Source of the DNA: CBDCGV01 sp965216955
GTDB taxonomy: Bacteria > Bacteroidota > Bacteroidia > Chitinophagales > JADIYW01
Direction of reading: 5' to 3'
DNA: 64,000 nucleotides
NCBI GenBank assembly: GCA_965216955.1
Contig: CBDCGV010000002.1
Span: forward strand, 124,001-188,000
Within the stretch, counting starts at the first letter, position 1. Every line of letters begins with the position of its first letter. Under the pieces are notes generated by a model. The model made no database searches and was not told the origin of the DNA. It was given only the letters and a program-made list of their open reading frames with translations. A program made the position numbers and the translations under genes. This document shows, in pieces, positions 1-9,794 of this stretch.

Positions 1-1139
1 CTATGAATCCAGAAGTTATCGGGACATTTGGAGCAAGATATGTTCATGATTGCTATGTAAAAGATACTTTACTCTACGCTGCAAATGAATTAGACAACTC
101 TTTCTCTATCATTAATATATCTGACAAATCTAATCCTACTCTATTAAGAAAGAGAAGTACAGATGAGATAATATGTCATAATCTTTGGACTTCCATGGAT
201 GGAAAAACGCTTTTTGTTACACACGAATCTCCAAATTCCAGCATTAGTGCCTATGATGTTACTGACTTTAACAATATTGATTTACTAGACAAATACAAAT
301 CCTCTCCCGGACAATCAGTAACACCCCATAACGTTTTTGAGAAATATGGTTTTCTATTTGCTTCCTACTACAAGGATGGAGCTATTGTTTTAGATGGAAG
401 CAATCCCAGTAATTTGATAGAATTGGACAGATACGATACCGCCCCTGCTCTAAGTGGTAGCGGAACTAATGGATGTTGGGGTATATATCCATATTTCAAA
501 TCTGGCACAATCATCGCTTCCGATATGAACAATGGTTTATTTGTTTTTAAATTTCCATTGGTAGAAGTTGACTCTACTATTTGTAAAGGTGAAAAGTTCT
601 TTGCTGGAGGAGCCTTTCATACAGAAAACGGCATTTACTTTGACACTATCAAAACGACCAATGGATACGATTCTATTGTTGTAACTAATTTAAACGTTGT
701 TGCATACCATATTGAAATAGGCTCCTCTTTTTGCCAAGGAGATAGTATATTATTTAATGGTAACTATATAAAATCAAATATCAGTCTTACAGATTCCTTG
801 CTTTCCATAAATGTTTGTGATTCCATCGTGCAATACAATTTTATAATTGATAGCAATTGCATTGTTTCTGGATTATTTGATCAAAAAATTGAAACACTGA
901 AATTTTATCCCAACCCTTTAAAAAAAGAGCTAAAATTTAGCTTACCATCACCAATAAAAACTCCTAGTACAATCACTCTTTACACTTTATCAGGACAAGC
1001 TTTAAAAAGCATTCCATTGATGATAACAAAACAACATTTTAACCTAGAAATTGATTTTCTACCTGATGGCATGTATTATGCTATTATTTCTGACAAAAAA
1101 TCTAATATTTTTAGAGGAAAGTTTCTGAAAAGACAATAA
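1..1139 (+). CDS. T9SS-exported LVIVD-repeat (choice-of-anchor B-like) protein, 5' end outside window
   Basis: The frame is open at the window edge. The first Met (base 3) falls in the middle of a repeat, so this is the C-terminal 378 residues of a longer protein. Residues 1-190 carry beta-propeller-like repeats (INISDKSNPTLLRK, YDVTDFNNIDLLDKYKSS, VLDGSNPSNLIELDRYDT) typical of secreted LVIVD/choice-of-anchor B proteins. Residues about 195-285 hold a small Cys-containing module with TNGYDSIVVTNL, related to one in the metalloprotease at 47059. The last 80 residues (FYPNPLKKELKFSLPSP ... DGMYYAIISD) are a type A T9SS sorting domain, so the protein should be exported and anchored or released at the cell surface. 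I infer a surface or secreted role; the ligand or substrate is unknown. Confidence 0.75.
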   Translation, partial: MNPEVIGTFGARYVHDCYVKDTLLYAANELDNSFSIINISDKSNPTLLRKRSTDEIICHNLWTSMDGKTLFVTHESPNSSISAYDVTDFNNIDLLDKYKSSPGQSVTPHNVFEKYGFLFASYYKDGAIVLDGSNPSNLIELDRYDTAPALSGSGTNGCWGIYPYFKSGTIIASDMNNGLFVFKFPLVEVDSTICKGEKFFAGGAFHTENGIYFDTIKTTNGYDSIVVTNLNVVAYHIEIGSSFCQGDSILFNGNYIKSNISLTDSLLSINVCDSIVQYNFIIDSNCIVSGLFDQKIETLKFYPNPLKKELKFSLPSPIKTPSTITLYTLSGQALKSIPLMITKQHFNLEIDFLPDGMYYAIISDKKSNIFRGKFLKRQ

Positions 1140-1270
1140 CATTTTAAGTAGACAAAAAAGTAAAGTTTTTTCTTAGTAAAACCTTCATATACACATTATC
1201 CACAATGCACGGTCATTGCTAAATATTTAATTATATTTGCGCCGAAATTTATAGGCTTAAAATAAGATCC

Positions 1271-4200
1271 ATGCAGGGAAAAGGACTAGTTAAATTTGCC
1301 GCCATTGTTTTAATAATTGTTTGTGCTTATCAACTCTTATTTACATGGAAGGCATCGTCAATTGAGAAAAAGGCAAAGGCACATGCTGAAAGTATTGTTC
1401 CTCAGGAAGATGTTACCACATTATTCCCTAACAATACAGCCAGACAATTCACTTATACCGATTCATTAAACTATGCTCGAAAAGAGATTAAAAACAGATA
1501 CTTAGATTCACTATCTACCGAAAAAGTGATGAACCTGTTGTTTGCTAAATATACTTACAAAGATTGTAAGGAAAGGCAATTAAACCTTGGTCTAGATCTT
1601 CAAGGAGGAATGAGTGTAGTGTTACAAGTTTCATTAAAAGAATTATTGCAATCAATGTCTGATTACAGCCGAGACAGAACCTTTAATGAAGCTTTAGAAC
1701 GGGCAGAAAAAAATCAAGCAAGCAGCAATGATGATTATATTACATTATTTGCCAAAGCTTTTAAGGAACTAAACCCTAATGGTCGCTTAGCACCAATATT
1801 TGCGACCAGAGATTATCAAGATAGAATACCCTTTTCAGCAAGTGATGATGAAGTTATTGCGGTCATCAATGAAGAAGCACAAAGTGCCATAAAAAGAACA
1901 TTCAACATTATCAGATCTCGTATCGATCAATTTGGAGTTACACAACCTAACATCACTTTGGAGCCTAATAAAGGCAGAATTATTGTTGAATTGGCAGGCG
2001 TTGATAATCCGGCCAGGGTAAGAAAATTATTACAGGCAACTGCTAGTCTTGAGTTTTGGGAGACCTATAAAGTAACTGAAATTGGCAACTATTTAAACGA
2101 TGCCAACACAGCCATAAGGGAGCATATAGAGATAGAAGCGGCTTTGAATGATACGACAAATGAAGCGACTATCTCTTTGGATGGTAATGATGATGGAGAA
2201 GAAGAAGACACGCCTTCTTTACTTTCTGGAGAAGAAGAAGATACTAGCGATCTTCTTAGCAATTTAGGAGATGATAATGATAGCGATAGTACTGAATATA
2301 CATTTGAAGATTTCTCCAAAGAAAACCCTTTATTTGCTGTACTACAACCTAATGTCGATAATAATAACAGGTATCAAGAAAGCCCTATTATAGGTTATGC
2401 CAGGGCCCGAGATACCTCTGCAATAAACTCCTACTTCAATCTTCCTAAAGTAAAAGACATTTTCCCAAGAGAACTTTCTTTTAATTGGGCTGCAAAACCG
2501 TTTGATGAAGACAATCCATTTTTTGCACTTTATGCAATAAAAAAATTAGTCAACGATGACAAACCACCATTGGATGGTAGTGTAATTACTAGTGCCAAAC
2601 AAGATATTGATCAAAATGGTGAAGTAGTTGTTGATATGAAAATGAACCCTGAAGGGGCGAGAATATGGAAAAAGCTCACTGGGGAAAATATAGATAACCA
2701 CATTGCCATCGTTTTGGATAATTTAGTGTACTCTGCTCCTGTTGTAAATAGTGAAATTGGAGGTGGAAGCTCACAAATATCCGGTGGTTTTACCATTCAG
2801 GAAGCCCAAGATTTATCTAATATCTTAAAAACGGGAAAACTACCGGCAAGAGCAGAAATAATCGAAGAAGAAATAGTAGGTCCTTCCCTAGGTCAAGAAT
2901 CTATCAATGCAGGTTTCAAGTCTTTACTTTTTGGGTTATTACTTGTTATCGGTTTTATGGTTCTATACTATAGTTCTGCAGGTATTGTTGCTGATTTAGT
3001 ACTATTACTAAATTTATTCTTTATTATTGGTGTTTTAGCCTCTCTTGGAGCTACACTTACCTTACCTGGATATGGCAGGTATCGTTTTAACGATAGGTAT
3101 GGCGGTTGATGCCAACGTTATCATATTTGAACGTATTAGAGAAGAATTAGCAAAAGGGAAAGGTTTAAAACTAGCTATTGCTGATGGTTATAAATATTCT
3201 TACTCAGCCATCATAGATGCCAACGTAACAACTATGCTAACGGCTATTATTTTAGCTTTGGGGTAGGTATGGGTCCTGTACTAGGGTTTGCCACTATTTT
3301 AATAATAGGTATCGCCTCTTCCGTTTTTACAGCGGTATTGGTAGCAAGAGTTTTGATTGAAGGATGGATGGGTAAAGACAGAAGTATTAGCTTTAGTACT
3401 CCTCTATCAGCAGGAAGATTCAAGAATATCAAAACAGATTTCCTCAGTTTAAGACGCATTAGTTATGTCTTTTCTGGAGTCTTGATTTTAATAGGTATTG
3501 CAGCCTTTCTTACAAAAGGTTTTGACTTAGGAGTTGATTTTAAAGGAGGTAGAGATTATCAAGTACGATTTGAGCAAGCTGTAAACAATGCAGACATTAA
3601 ATCTTCATTAGATGAAGTTTTTTGGAAGTGGAACCATTGTAAAAACTTTTGGGAGTAGTAATCAAGGTAAAAATTACTACTTCGTACAGAATTGGCGAAA
3701 AAGGAGAAGAAGTAGATAGAGCCGTTGAATCCACCTTATTTAAAGGGTTGAAAAGCCATTTGCCAGAAGGCACTTCGAACGAAATGTTTACAGATCAAAA
3801 CCTAATGAGTTCACAAAAAGTAGATCCCACTATTTCTGATGAGATAAGAAGGAGTTCTATCTTAGCAACTATACTTTCGCTTACTGTAATATTTTTATAT
3901 CTATTATTTAGATTTAGAAAATATACTTATGGTGCTGGTGCTGTTGTAACACTGATTCATGACGTATTGATTTTATTAGCGATCTTTTCTATTGGAAACA
4001 GGCTACTACCATTTTCATTAGAAATTGACCAAGCATTCATCGCAGCATTGCTTACTGTAATTGGTTACTCACTGAATGATACCGTTGTAGTATTTGATAG
4101 AATTAGAGAGTACTTAGGATTATACCCTAAAAAATCAATGAAAGATGTTGTTAACGAGGCTGTTTCTTCTACTCTAAGTAGAACACTTATCACTTCTGTT

Positions 4201-4419
4201 ACCACATTAATCGTGGTATTATTGCTATTTATTTTTGGTGGAGAAGTAATTCGAGGGTTCTCTTTTGCATTACTTATTGGTGTAATTGTAGGTACCTACT
4301 CTTCTATTTTTATTGCAACACCTGTTATGTATGATCTTACAAAACAAAAAGAGGTACGAACCGTAAGTGGAAGTAAAGGAAAAAACAAGTCAGGAGGTTC
4401 TAAGAAGAGCAGAAAATAA
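1271..4419 (+). CDS. secDF: SecDF fused protein translocase subunit (four apparent 1-nt frameshifts)
   Basis: This is the inner-membrane RND-family subunit that helps SecYEG export proteins using the proton gradient. SecD half: N-terminal TM, LNLGLDLQGGMSVVLQV (D1 motif), periplasmic P1 domain, then TM bundle motif AGIVLTIGMAVDANVIIFER. SecF half: GVDFKGGRDYQVRF and SLNDTVVVFDRIRE. The gene is read in four frames. Restoring continuity needs removal of T at 3071, addition of one base in 3257-3264, removal of one T from the T6 run 3618-3623, and removal of one G at 3665-3666; the result is about 1048 residues, usual for Bacteroidota SecDF. SecD residues about 300-346 contain an Asp/Glu/Ser-rich insertion. 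secDF is normally indispensable or nearly so, so sequencing error is the likelier explanation for the breaks. The thioesterase follows 15 bp downstream. Confidence 0.9.
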
Positions 4420-4434
4420 ACTGCTATAAGATAA

Positions 4435-4863
4435 ATGTCTTCGCAAAAAATAAGCAAAGATCTTTTTAAGATAATCGTTCCTAGTAAGGTAGCTTGGGGA
4501 GAAATGGATGCTTTCCAGCATGTTAACAATAGTGTTTATTTTAAATACTTTGAGATAGCACGTATAAAATTTATGGAAGATTCAGGCATGCTAAAGCAAA
4601 TGAAGGAGGAGCATATTGGTCCTATTTTAGCTAAAATTGATTGTAATTTTCTGAAACCGCTCACCTATCCGGATAATATTGAAATTGGTGTAAGAGTTTT
4701 AAGTATTGGAAATTCTAGTTATGTACTTCAACATGCTGTTTTCTCTGAAAAAATAGGATTGGCTGCCGTTGGAAATGGTGTTGTAGTAATGCTTAATTAT
4801 GCTGACAATTCAAAATGGCAGTTAAATGATCAGATGAAAGCTACATTAGAAAAGCATCTTTAA
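4435..4863 (+). CDS. Acyl-CoA thioesterase, 4HBT hotdog family
   Basis: A 142-residue single hotdog-fold protein. The segment WGEMDAFQHVNNSVYFKYFE contains the catalytic-Asp helix entry typical of YbgC/4-hydroxybenzoyl-CoA thioesterases (D-x-x-x-H-V-N-N-x-x-Y). Such enzymes hydrolyse acyl-CoA thioesters in the cytoplasm as homo-oligomers; the chain length accepted cannot be read from the sequence. The ATG at 4435 is 15 bp after the secDF stop, so the two may be co-transcribed, though no functional link is known. It ends 37 bp before the convergent fsa gene. Confidence 0.85.
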   Translation: MSSQKISKDLFKIIVPSKVAWGEMDAFQHVNNSVYFKYFEIARIKFMEDSGMLKQMKEEHIGPILAKIDCNFLKPLTYPDNIEIGVRVLSIGNSSYVLQHAVFSEKIGLAAVGNGVVVMLNYADNSKWQLNDQMKATLEKHL

Positions 4864-4900
4864 TAAGAAAATATATTCCCATTCTACCAGCTTCTAATCA

Positions 4901-5554
4901 TCAATTCCCTTTGTTATAATCTGCTAAAAATTTCTCTAATCCAATATCCGTTAAAGGATGTTTTAGCAAACCCATTATCGAATTTAGTGGACATGTAACC
5001 ACATCTGCACCCGCTTCTGCCGCTTCTACTATATGTTTTGAACTCCGAATTGAAGCAGCTAAGATCTCCGTATCATAATTCTGAATAGCGTAAATGTTTG
5101 CAATCTGAGCAACTAAATCCATTCCTTGCCAATTAATATCATCTATACGACCAATAAATGGAGAAAGGTATGTTGCACCAGCCTTAGCGGCTAATATTGC
5201 TTGACCTGCCGAAAAAACCAGCGTACAATTAGTTTGGATCCCATTATTTGCAAAATACTTAATTGCTTTTACACCTTCCTTAATCATCGGAACCTTAACA
5301 ACTATATTCTTATGCAGTTTAGCTAACTCCTCTCCTTCTCTAATTATTCCCTCCATATCAGTAGCTATTACTTCTGCGCTTACCGGTCCATCTACAATAT
5401 TGCAAATGTCAACGTAATGCTGAATTATATTGTCTTTTCCAGTAATCCCTTCTTTCGCCATTAATGAAGGATTGGTAGTTACTCCATCTAATATTCCTAA
5501 ATCATTAGCTTCCTTTATTTGATCAAGATTTGCAGTGTCTATAAAAAATTTCAT
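4901..5554 (-). CDS. fsa: Fructose-6-phosphate aldolase / transaldolase-like protein
   Basis: 217 residues, the standard length of the short transaldolase/FSA (MipB/TalC) family. N-terminal MKFFIDTANLDQIKEA, the GVTTNPSLMAKEG motif and Schiff-base Lys in NIVVKVPMIKEG (about residue 86) are all present, as are the TNCTLVFSAGQAILAAKAGA and SPFIGRIDD barrel motifs. The family performs transaldolase or fructose-6-phosphate aldolase chemistry in the non-oxidative pentose phosphate pathway; in Bacteroidota this short form probably serves as transaldolase. It is transcribed towards the thioesterase, with SRP RNA upstream on the same strand. Confidence 0.9.
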   Translation of the reverse strand: MKFFIDTANLDQIKEANDLGILDGVTTNPSLMAKEGITGKDNIIQHYVDICNIVDGPVSAEVIATDMEGIIREGEELAKLHKNIVVKVPMIKEGVKAIKYFANNGIQTNCTLVFSAGQAILAAKAGATYLSPFIGRIDDINWQGMDLVAQIANIYAIQNYDTEILAASIRSSKHIVEAAEAGADVVTCPLNSIMGLLKHPLTDIGLEKFLADYNKGN

Positions 5555-5671
5555 TGCTATATAGAATTTGCATAAATGTAGGCATTAAACCCTAAAATTT
5601 GAGGAGTGATTCAGTTAAACTTTTAAACCTAATTCGAGGATGTTGATTACTTAAGTAGGGGCATAAAAAAA

Positions 5672-5767
5672 GGGCAAGTTACTTATATCGCATCGCTACA
5701 ACCGCCTACCCTTGCTGCCTTCCGACCCTGGGGGATTTAACAGGAGCTGATCGTACAAGACTCGCCC
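5672..5767 (-). ncRNA. ffs: Signal recognition particle RNA, small bacterial (4.5S) type
   Basis: On the minus strand the 96-nt transcript begins GGGCGAGT and ends ACTTGCCC; these arms pair over 8 bp with one G-U. The apical part contains CAGGGTCGGAAGGCAGCA, the GGAA tetraloop flanked by the conserved asymmetric bulge that binds the Ffh M domain. The end is followed on the same strand by T7 (plus-strand A at 5665-5671), so the hairpin acts as its own terminator. It works with Ffh and FtsY in co-translational membrane targeting. Confidence 0.93.
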
Positions 5768-5771
5768 AACA

Positions 5772-5779
5772 CAAAAATA
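5772..5779 (-). promoter_or_regulatory. Probable -7 box of the SRP RNA promoter
   Basis: On the minus strand TATTTTTG matches the Bacteroidota -7 consensus TAnnTTTG and ends 4 nt before the first G of the SRP RNA. That is the right distance if the mature 5' end is the transcription start. I see no clear TTG -33 element at N19-21, so the assignment rests on the -7 box and spacing. Confidence 0.5.
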
Positions 5780-5910
5780 TAAAATTTAAGTATGTATTGT
5801 CTCGAAATAACATTTTTTAAAAGTTATCTATTTGATCTAACTTCAAAAAAACAAAAAGCAAATTATTATCTTTCTTTCTTCATTAAGCAACCAAAACGGA
5901 TAACTAAAGT

Positions 5911-7544
5911 ATGACAGATATAGAATTCAATAAAAATGAAGATAGAATGCGCATGTTACTTGCAGATGTAAAAACTAAATTGAAAGCAATTCATCTGGGA
6001 GGAGGAGAAAAAAGAATTGAAAAGCAACATGCTCAGGGTAAAATGACTGCTCGCGAGAGAATTGCCTATTTATGTGATAAAGAATCTGAATTTATTGAAA
6101 TTGGAGCTTTCGCCGGATATGAAATGTATGAAGAGTATGGTGGTTGTCCAGGTGGCGGTGTTGTTTGTGTAATTGGTTACGTTACCGGAAGGCAATGTAT
6201 TATTGTGGCCAATGATGCTACAGTTAAAGCCGGGGCATGGTTCCCCATTACAGGAAAGAAAAATTTAAGAGCTCAAGAAATTGCTCTAGAAAATAGGCTT
6301 CCAATTATTTATCTGGTAGACAGTGCAGGAGCTTTTTTACCCATGCAAGACGAAATATTTCCAGACAAGGAGAATTTTGGACGGATATTTAGAAACAATG
6401 CGCAACTTTCTGCTAAGGGAATCCCTCAAATAGCGGCTATTATGGGCAGTTGTGTTGCAGGTGGAGCGTACCTTCCAATAATGTCCGACGAATCACTAAT
6501 CGTTGAAGAAACAGGTACCATCTTCCTTGCAGGTCCCTATTTGGTGAAAGCTGCTATTGGTGAAGACATTGACAAACAGACACTCGGTAGGTGCTAAAAC
6601 CCACTCCGAAATTTCAGGGGTAACTGATTATAGCGTTCCTAATGACAAAGCCTGTTTAGATAAAATCATTGATTTGGTTGCACATCTTGCCAAACCCAAA
6701 AAGGAAGGTTTTAATAGAGATACACCAAAACCTCCGATCAAAAATCAAGACGACATTTATGGTATTATTCCTGAATCTTCAGCAAAACCATATGATACAA
6801 GAGAGATTATTAAGAGATTGGTAGACGAATCTAAATTTACCGAATATAAATCTTCTTACGGTCAAACCATAATTTGTTGCTATGCTAGAATTGATGGTTG
6901 GTCTGTTGGAATTGTTGCCAATCAAAGAAAGATTATAAAAACTAAAAAAGGAGAAATGCAATTTGGAGGTGTAATTTACTCTGATTCAGCAGATAAGGCC
7001 GCTAGATTTGTGATGGTCTGCAATCAAAAAAGAATTCCTTTAGTTTTCCTTCAAGATGTAACTGGTTTTATGGTAGGTTCCAGATCTGAACACGGAGGAA
7101 TAATAAAAGATGGAGCAAAAATGGTTAATGCGGTTTCTAATTCTATAGTACCAAAATTTACCGTGATTACTGGAAATTCATATGGTGCTGGCAACTACGC
7201 AATGTGCGGCAAAGGCGTATGATCCTCGTTTAATTATTTCATGGCCCAATGCAAAATTAGCCGTTATGGGAGGAGCTCAAGCTGCAAAGACGCTTTTGCA
7301 AATTCAGATTGCAGCAGAAAAGAAAAAAGGGAAAGAAATTTCAGAAGCGGATAAAGAAGCTATGTTTAACAAAATAAAATCGAGATACGACAAACAAACG
7401 GAAGCTTTTTATGCTGCAGCTCGTTTATGGGTAGATGCCATTATAGACCCATTAGAAACTCGTAAATGGATAAGTATGGGTATTGAAGCTGCTGACAGCA
7501 ACCCTATTACGGAAGAATTTAAAGTTGGTGTTATTCAAACTTAA
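5911..7544 (+). CDS. Acyl-CoA carboxylase, carboxyltransferase (beta) subunit (two apparent frameshifts)
   Basis: Biotin-dependent carboxyltransferase subunit resembling methylcrotonyl-/propionyl-CoA carboxylase beta. N-terminal domain: GKMTARERIAYLCD, IIVANDATVKAGAWFPIT, YLVDSAGAFLPMQDEIFPD, MGSCVAGGAYLPIMSDE, TIFLAGPYLVKAAIGE. C-terminal domain: PLVFLQDVTGFMVGS and NSYGAGNYAMCGKAYDPR. The LVDSAGAxLPxQ...FPD pattern favours the methylcrotonyl-CoA type (leucine degradation), but the substrate is uncertain. The frame is broken by an extra A at 6589 (LGG-AKTHSEISG resumes) and an extra G at 7214-7215 (CGKAYDPR resumes). Corrected length is 543 residues, as expected. The partner biotin carboxylase is not in the window. 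It ends 26 bp before the convergent ubiX. Confidence 0.88.
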
Positions 7545-7570
7545 AAAGTCCTCTATTTTATTTAAGCTTA

Positions 7571-8140
7571 TCACTTATCCCCCCAGCGATAAGTCTTTAA
7601 CTCAAAGCCCGCAAGTTCCAGAATTCTATCAACAACAGTGGCGGCTAATTCTTCAAAATTCTTTGGTAAACTATAAAAAGACGGTGATGCAGGACAAATT
7701 ATCCCCCCAGCCGTACTAATTTTGTGCATATTATCAATGTGAATGGCATTGTATGGTGTATCTCGAACTGCTAAAATCAATTTTCGTCGTTCTTTCAAAA
7801 TAACATCCGCAGCGCGCGTGATCAAATCATTAGATATCCCATTGGCTATACGACCTAAAGTTCCCATAGAACATGGAATTATAATCATCGTATCATACTT
7901 AGCTGATCCCGAAGCAAAGGGTGCATTAAAATCACGTTTAGTATAAAAATCAAATTTATAATCAGTAAAAGATCGATTTGACAATTCATGAGCCCACACT
8001 GTTTTAGCGTTATCAGTCATTATCACTCCTACTTGCTCCCATTGATTAGATAGTTGCTGTAGCTTATCAAAAATTACTTTTGCGTAAATGGACCCACTTG
8101 CCCCTGTAACCGCTATTACTACTTTTTTACTCAAATTCAT
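7571..8140 (-). CDS. ubiX: UbiX family flavin prenyltransferase
   Basis: 189 residues, full length. N-terminal AVTGASGSIYAKVIFDKL is the FMN-binding turn; IIPCSMGTLGRIANGISNDL and the C-terminal RDTPYNAIHIDNM and GGIICPASPSFYSLP are hallmark UbiX motifs. The enzyme joins dimethylallyl phosphate to reduced FMN, giving the prenylated FMN used by UbiD-type decarboxylases. No ubiD gene is nearby. It is transcribed divergently from the thioredoxin pair at 8217. Confidence 0.92.
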   Translation of the reverse strand: MNLSKKVVIAVTGASGSIYAKVIFDKLQQLSNQWEQVGVIMTDNAKTVWAHELSNRSFTDYKFDFYTKRDFNAPFASGSAKYDTMIIIPCSMGTLGRIANGISNDLITRAADVILKERRKLILAVRDTPYNAIHIDNMHKISTAGGIICPASPSFYSLPKNFEELAATVVDRILELAGFELKTYRWGDK

Positions 8141-8185
8141 ATACCTTTACCTTCAAAGGTGAAACTTTTATTTAAAAATTGGTAT

Positions 8186-8193
8186 TAATTTTG
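8186..8193 (+). promoter_or_regulatory. Putative -7 promoter box for the thioredoxin-fold pair
   Basis: TAATTTTG matches TAnnTTTG and lies 23 bp before the ATG at 8217. No convincing -33 TTG is visible, so support is moderate. Confidence 0.4.
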
Positions 8194-8216
8194 ATTACAA
8201 ATAAAGAAAGGTTTAT

Positions 8217-8744
8217 ATGAAAACATTATTTCTAACGGTTTTGTTAGCACTATTGGGATTAAACACTAACGCTCAGGATCAAATAAATTGGATGTCACTC
8301 AGTGAAGCTGTGGAGTTGAATAAAAAAACTCCGAAGAAAATTTTTATCGATTTTTATACTTCATGGTGTGGATGGTGTAAAAAAATGGATGCTTCTACCT
8401 TTTCCAATCCTAAAATTGTCCAATATATGAATGCGAATTACTATGCTGTAAAATTTAATGCAGAAACAAAGGAAACTGTAAAATTCAATGGTAATAGTTA
8501 TACTTTTAGTGAAGCTGGCAGAAGGGGTGCTAATCAATTAGCTATTGATCTTGCAAGCAGTAATGGTAGATTAGGTTATCCAACTGTAGTGGTTCTGGGT
8601 GAAAATCTAAATAAATTAAATGCTTTCCCAGGATTTAAAGATGTTACCGCAATGGACAAGATCTTGAAATATTATGGAGAAGGCTATTACGATGATGGCA
8701 AAACATGGCAACAATTCAATCAATTACATGCTAATCCTGAATAA
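8217..8744 (+). CDS. Secreted thioredoxin-fold protein (copy 1 of a tandem pair)
   Basis: 175 residues with a Sec signal peptide (MKTLFLTVLLALLGLNTNAQ, cleavage predicted after AQ-like end). The mature part has WMSLSEAVELNKKTPKKIFI, the redox motif TSWCGWCKKMDASTF and the cis-Pro region GYPTVVVL. The CxxC sequence CGWC and the preceding layout match the thioredoxin_7/DUF255-like family of periplasmic DsbD-gamma-like proteins, so disulfide reduction or isomerisation in the periplasm is likely. It is followed 17 bp later by a paralogue with the same layout, which implies an operon formed by tandem duplication. Confidence 0.85.
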   Translation: MKTLFLTVLLALLGLNTNAQDQINWMSLSEAVELNKKTPKKIFIDFYTSWCGWCKKMDASTFSNPKIVQYMNANYYAVKFNAETKETVKFNGNSYTFSEAGRRGANQLAIDLASSNGRLGYPTVVVLGENLNKLNAFPGFKDVTAMDKILKYYGEGYYDDGKTWQQFNQLHANPE

Positions 8745-8761
8745 AAAAACACAATTCTCTG

Positions 8762-9325
8762 ATGTTTAGATTTTTAAGTTTCATTTTATTGGTTTTCTTG
8801 CTTTCTCAATGGGTGTATGCACAAGACAACACCAAAGAGATCAATTGGCTGTCTTTTGAAGAGGCCGTTATAAAAAATGAAACTACTCCAAAAAAAATGT
8901 TTATTGATTTTTATACCAATTGGTGTGGGTGGTGCAAAGTGCTAGATAGAACTACCTTCAAAGACTCTATAATTGTAGATTTAATAAACGAACATTTTTA
9001 TCCTGTAAAATTTAATGCAGAACAGAAGGACACCATTAACTTTAAAGGGACAGCATATAAATTTGTTGCCAATGGAAGAAGGGGCTATCATGAGCTTGCT
9101 GCTGCCATTTTACAAGGTAAAATGTCTTATCCAACCATGATTATCATGGACGAGCAATACCAAATTCTTTCCCCAATTAATGGTGCAGTTAACGCACCCG
9201 ACTTAGAGCCGGTTTTGGTATTTTTAGGAGAAGACTTATTCAAAGATGAACAGCAATCATGGAACGATTATAGGGCCAATTTTACACCCAAAAGTACTGC
9301 TACTGTTCGACCAGCAACTAAGTAA
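8762..9325 (+). CDS. Secreted thioredoxin-fold protein (copy 2 of a tandem pair)
   Basis: 187 residues, signal peptide MFRFLSFILLVFLLSQWVYAQ, then INWLSFEEAVIKNETTPKKM, redox motif TNWCGWCKVLDRTTF and cis-Pro SYPTMIIM. Domain layout and many residues match the gene just upstream (YPVKFNAEQKDTINFKG versus YAVKFNAETKETVKFNG), so the two are paralogues. The residues between and after the two Cys differ (KKMDAS versus KVLDRT), and copy 2 has a longer, TPKSTATVRPATK tail. The different active-site surroundings suggest different partners or redox potential; this is inference. Confidence 0.85.
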   Translation: MFRFLSFILLVFLLSQWVYAQDNTKEINWLSFEEAVIKNETTPKKMFIDFYTNWCGWCKVLDRTTFKDSIIVDLINEHFYPVKFNAEQKDTINFKGTAYKFVANGRRGYHELAAAILQGKMSYPTMIIMDEQYQILSPINGAVNAPDLEPVLVFLGEDLFKDEQQSWNDYRANFTPKSTATVRPATK

Positions 9326-9336
9326 AAACTTATTAC

Positions 9337-9789
9337 TTAAACGTTCTTTATTCTATTATCAAACTCAAAACTTTCGGTTTTTAGTAATCTAACGTGAACA
9401 AAATCTGGATGTCCCGGATTCAATAAATAGTTGAACTCCCCTTTAACTATAGCTGAGGGAACTCTTAAAATGGCATGCTCTCCCCTTTCCATCCATTTAT
9501 CACCAATATTCTTACAAATAGGATTATGATAATTCTGACTCCAAGTCTTAGGCAATTTTTTAATGTCTAATTCTTCAACTGTGACTTTGATGGGAATTTC
9601 AATTATCATTAATTTAAAAAGTTCATTTAATCCTTCACTACTACGATGAACTACATTTTCTAAACAGGCAAGTGATCTACTTTCCGATGTGTATATAACA
9701 TATCTGCCTGCTGAATTCCAACGGGCTGGCTTGCCAGATGCATTTAATGAATTGGCCCATTTTTTATGGCATATTCGATAAACAATCAT
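9337..9789 (-). CDS. RES domain toxin (NAD+-degrading family)
   Basis: 150 residues, a full RES domain. The family-defining residues occur near the N-terminus: Arg in VYRICHKKWANSLNASGKPA, followed by RWNSAGRYVIYTSESRSLACLENVV, which provides the conserved Arg, Glu and Ser region. RES toxins such as MbcT and Res destroy NAD+ and have an ADP-ribosyltransferase-like fold. The antitoxin lies 5 bp upstream on the same strand, the usual antitoxin-first order. No truncation is visible, so the toxin looks intact. Confidence 0.88.
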   Translation of the reverse strand: MIVYRICHKKWANSLNASGKPARWNSAGRYVIYTSESRSLACLENVVHRSSEGLNELFKLMIIEIPIKVTVEELDIKKLPKTWSQNYHNPICKNIGDKWMERGEHAILRVPSAIVKGEFNYLLNPGHPDFVHVRLLKTESFEFDNRIKNV

Positions 9790-9794
9790 CTGCT

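Noticed and set aside
3060..3670. Programmed ribosomal frameshifting in secDF
   Set aside because: There are four sites, with both signs of shift, and no slippery heptamer plus pseudoknot is evident; independent indels explain them better.
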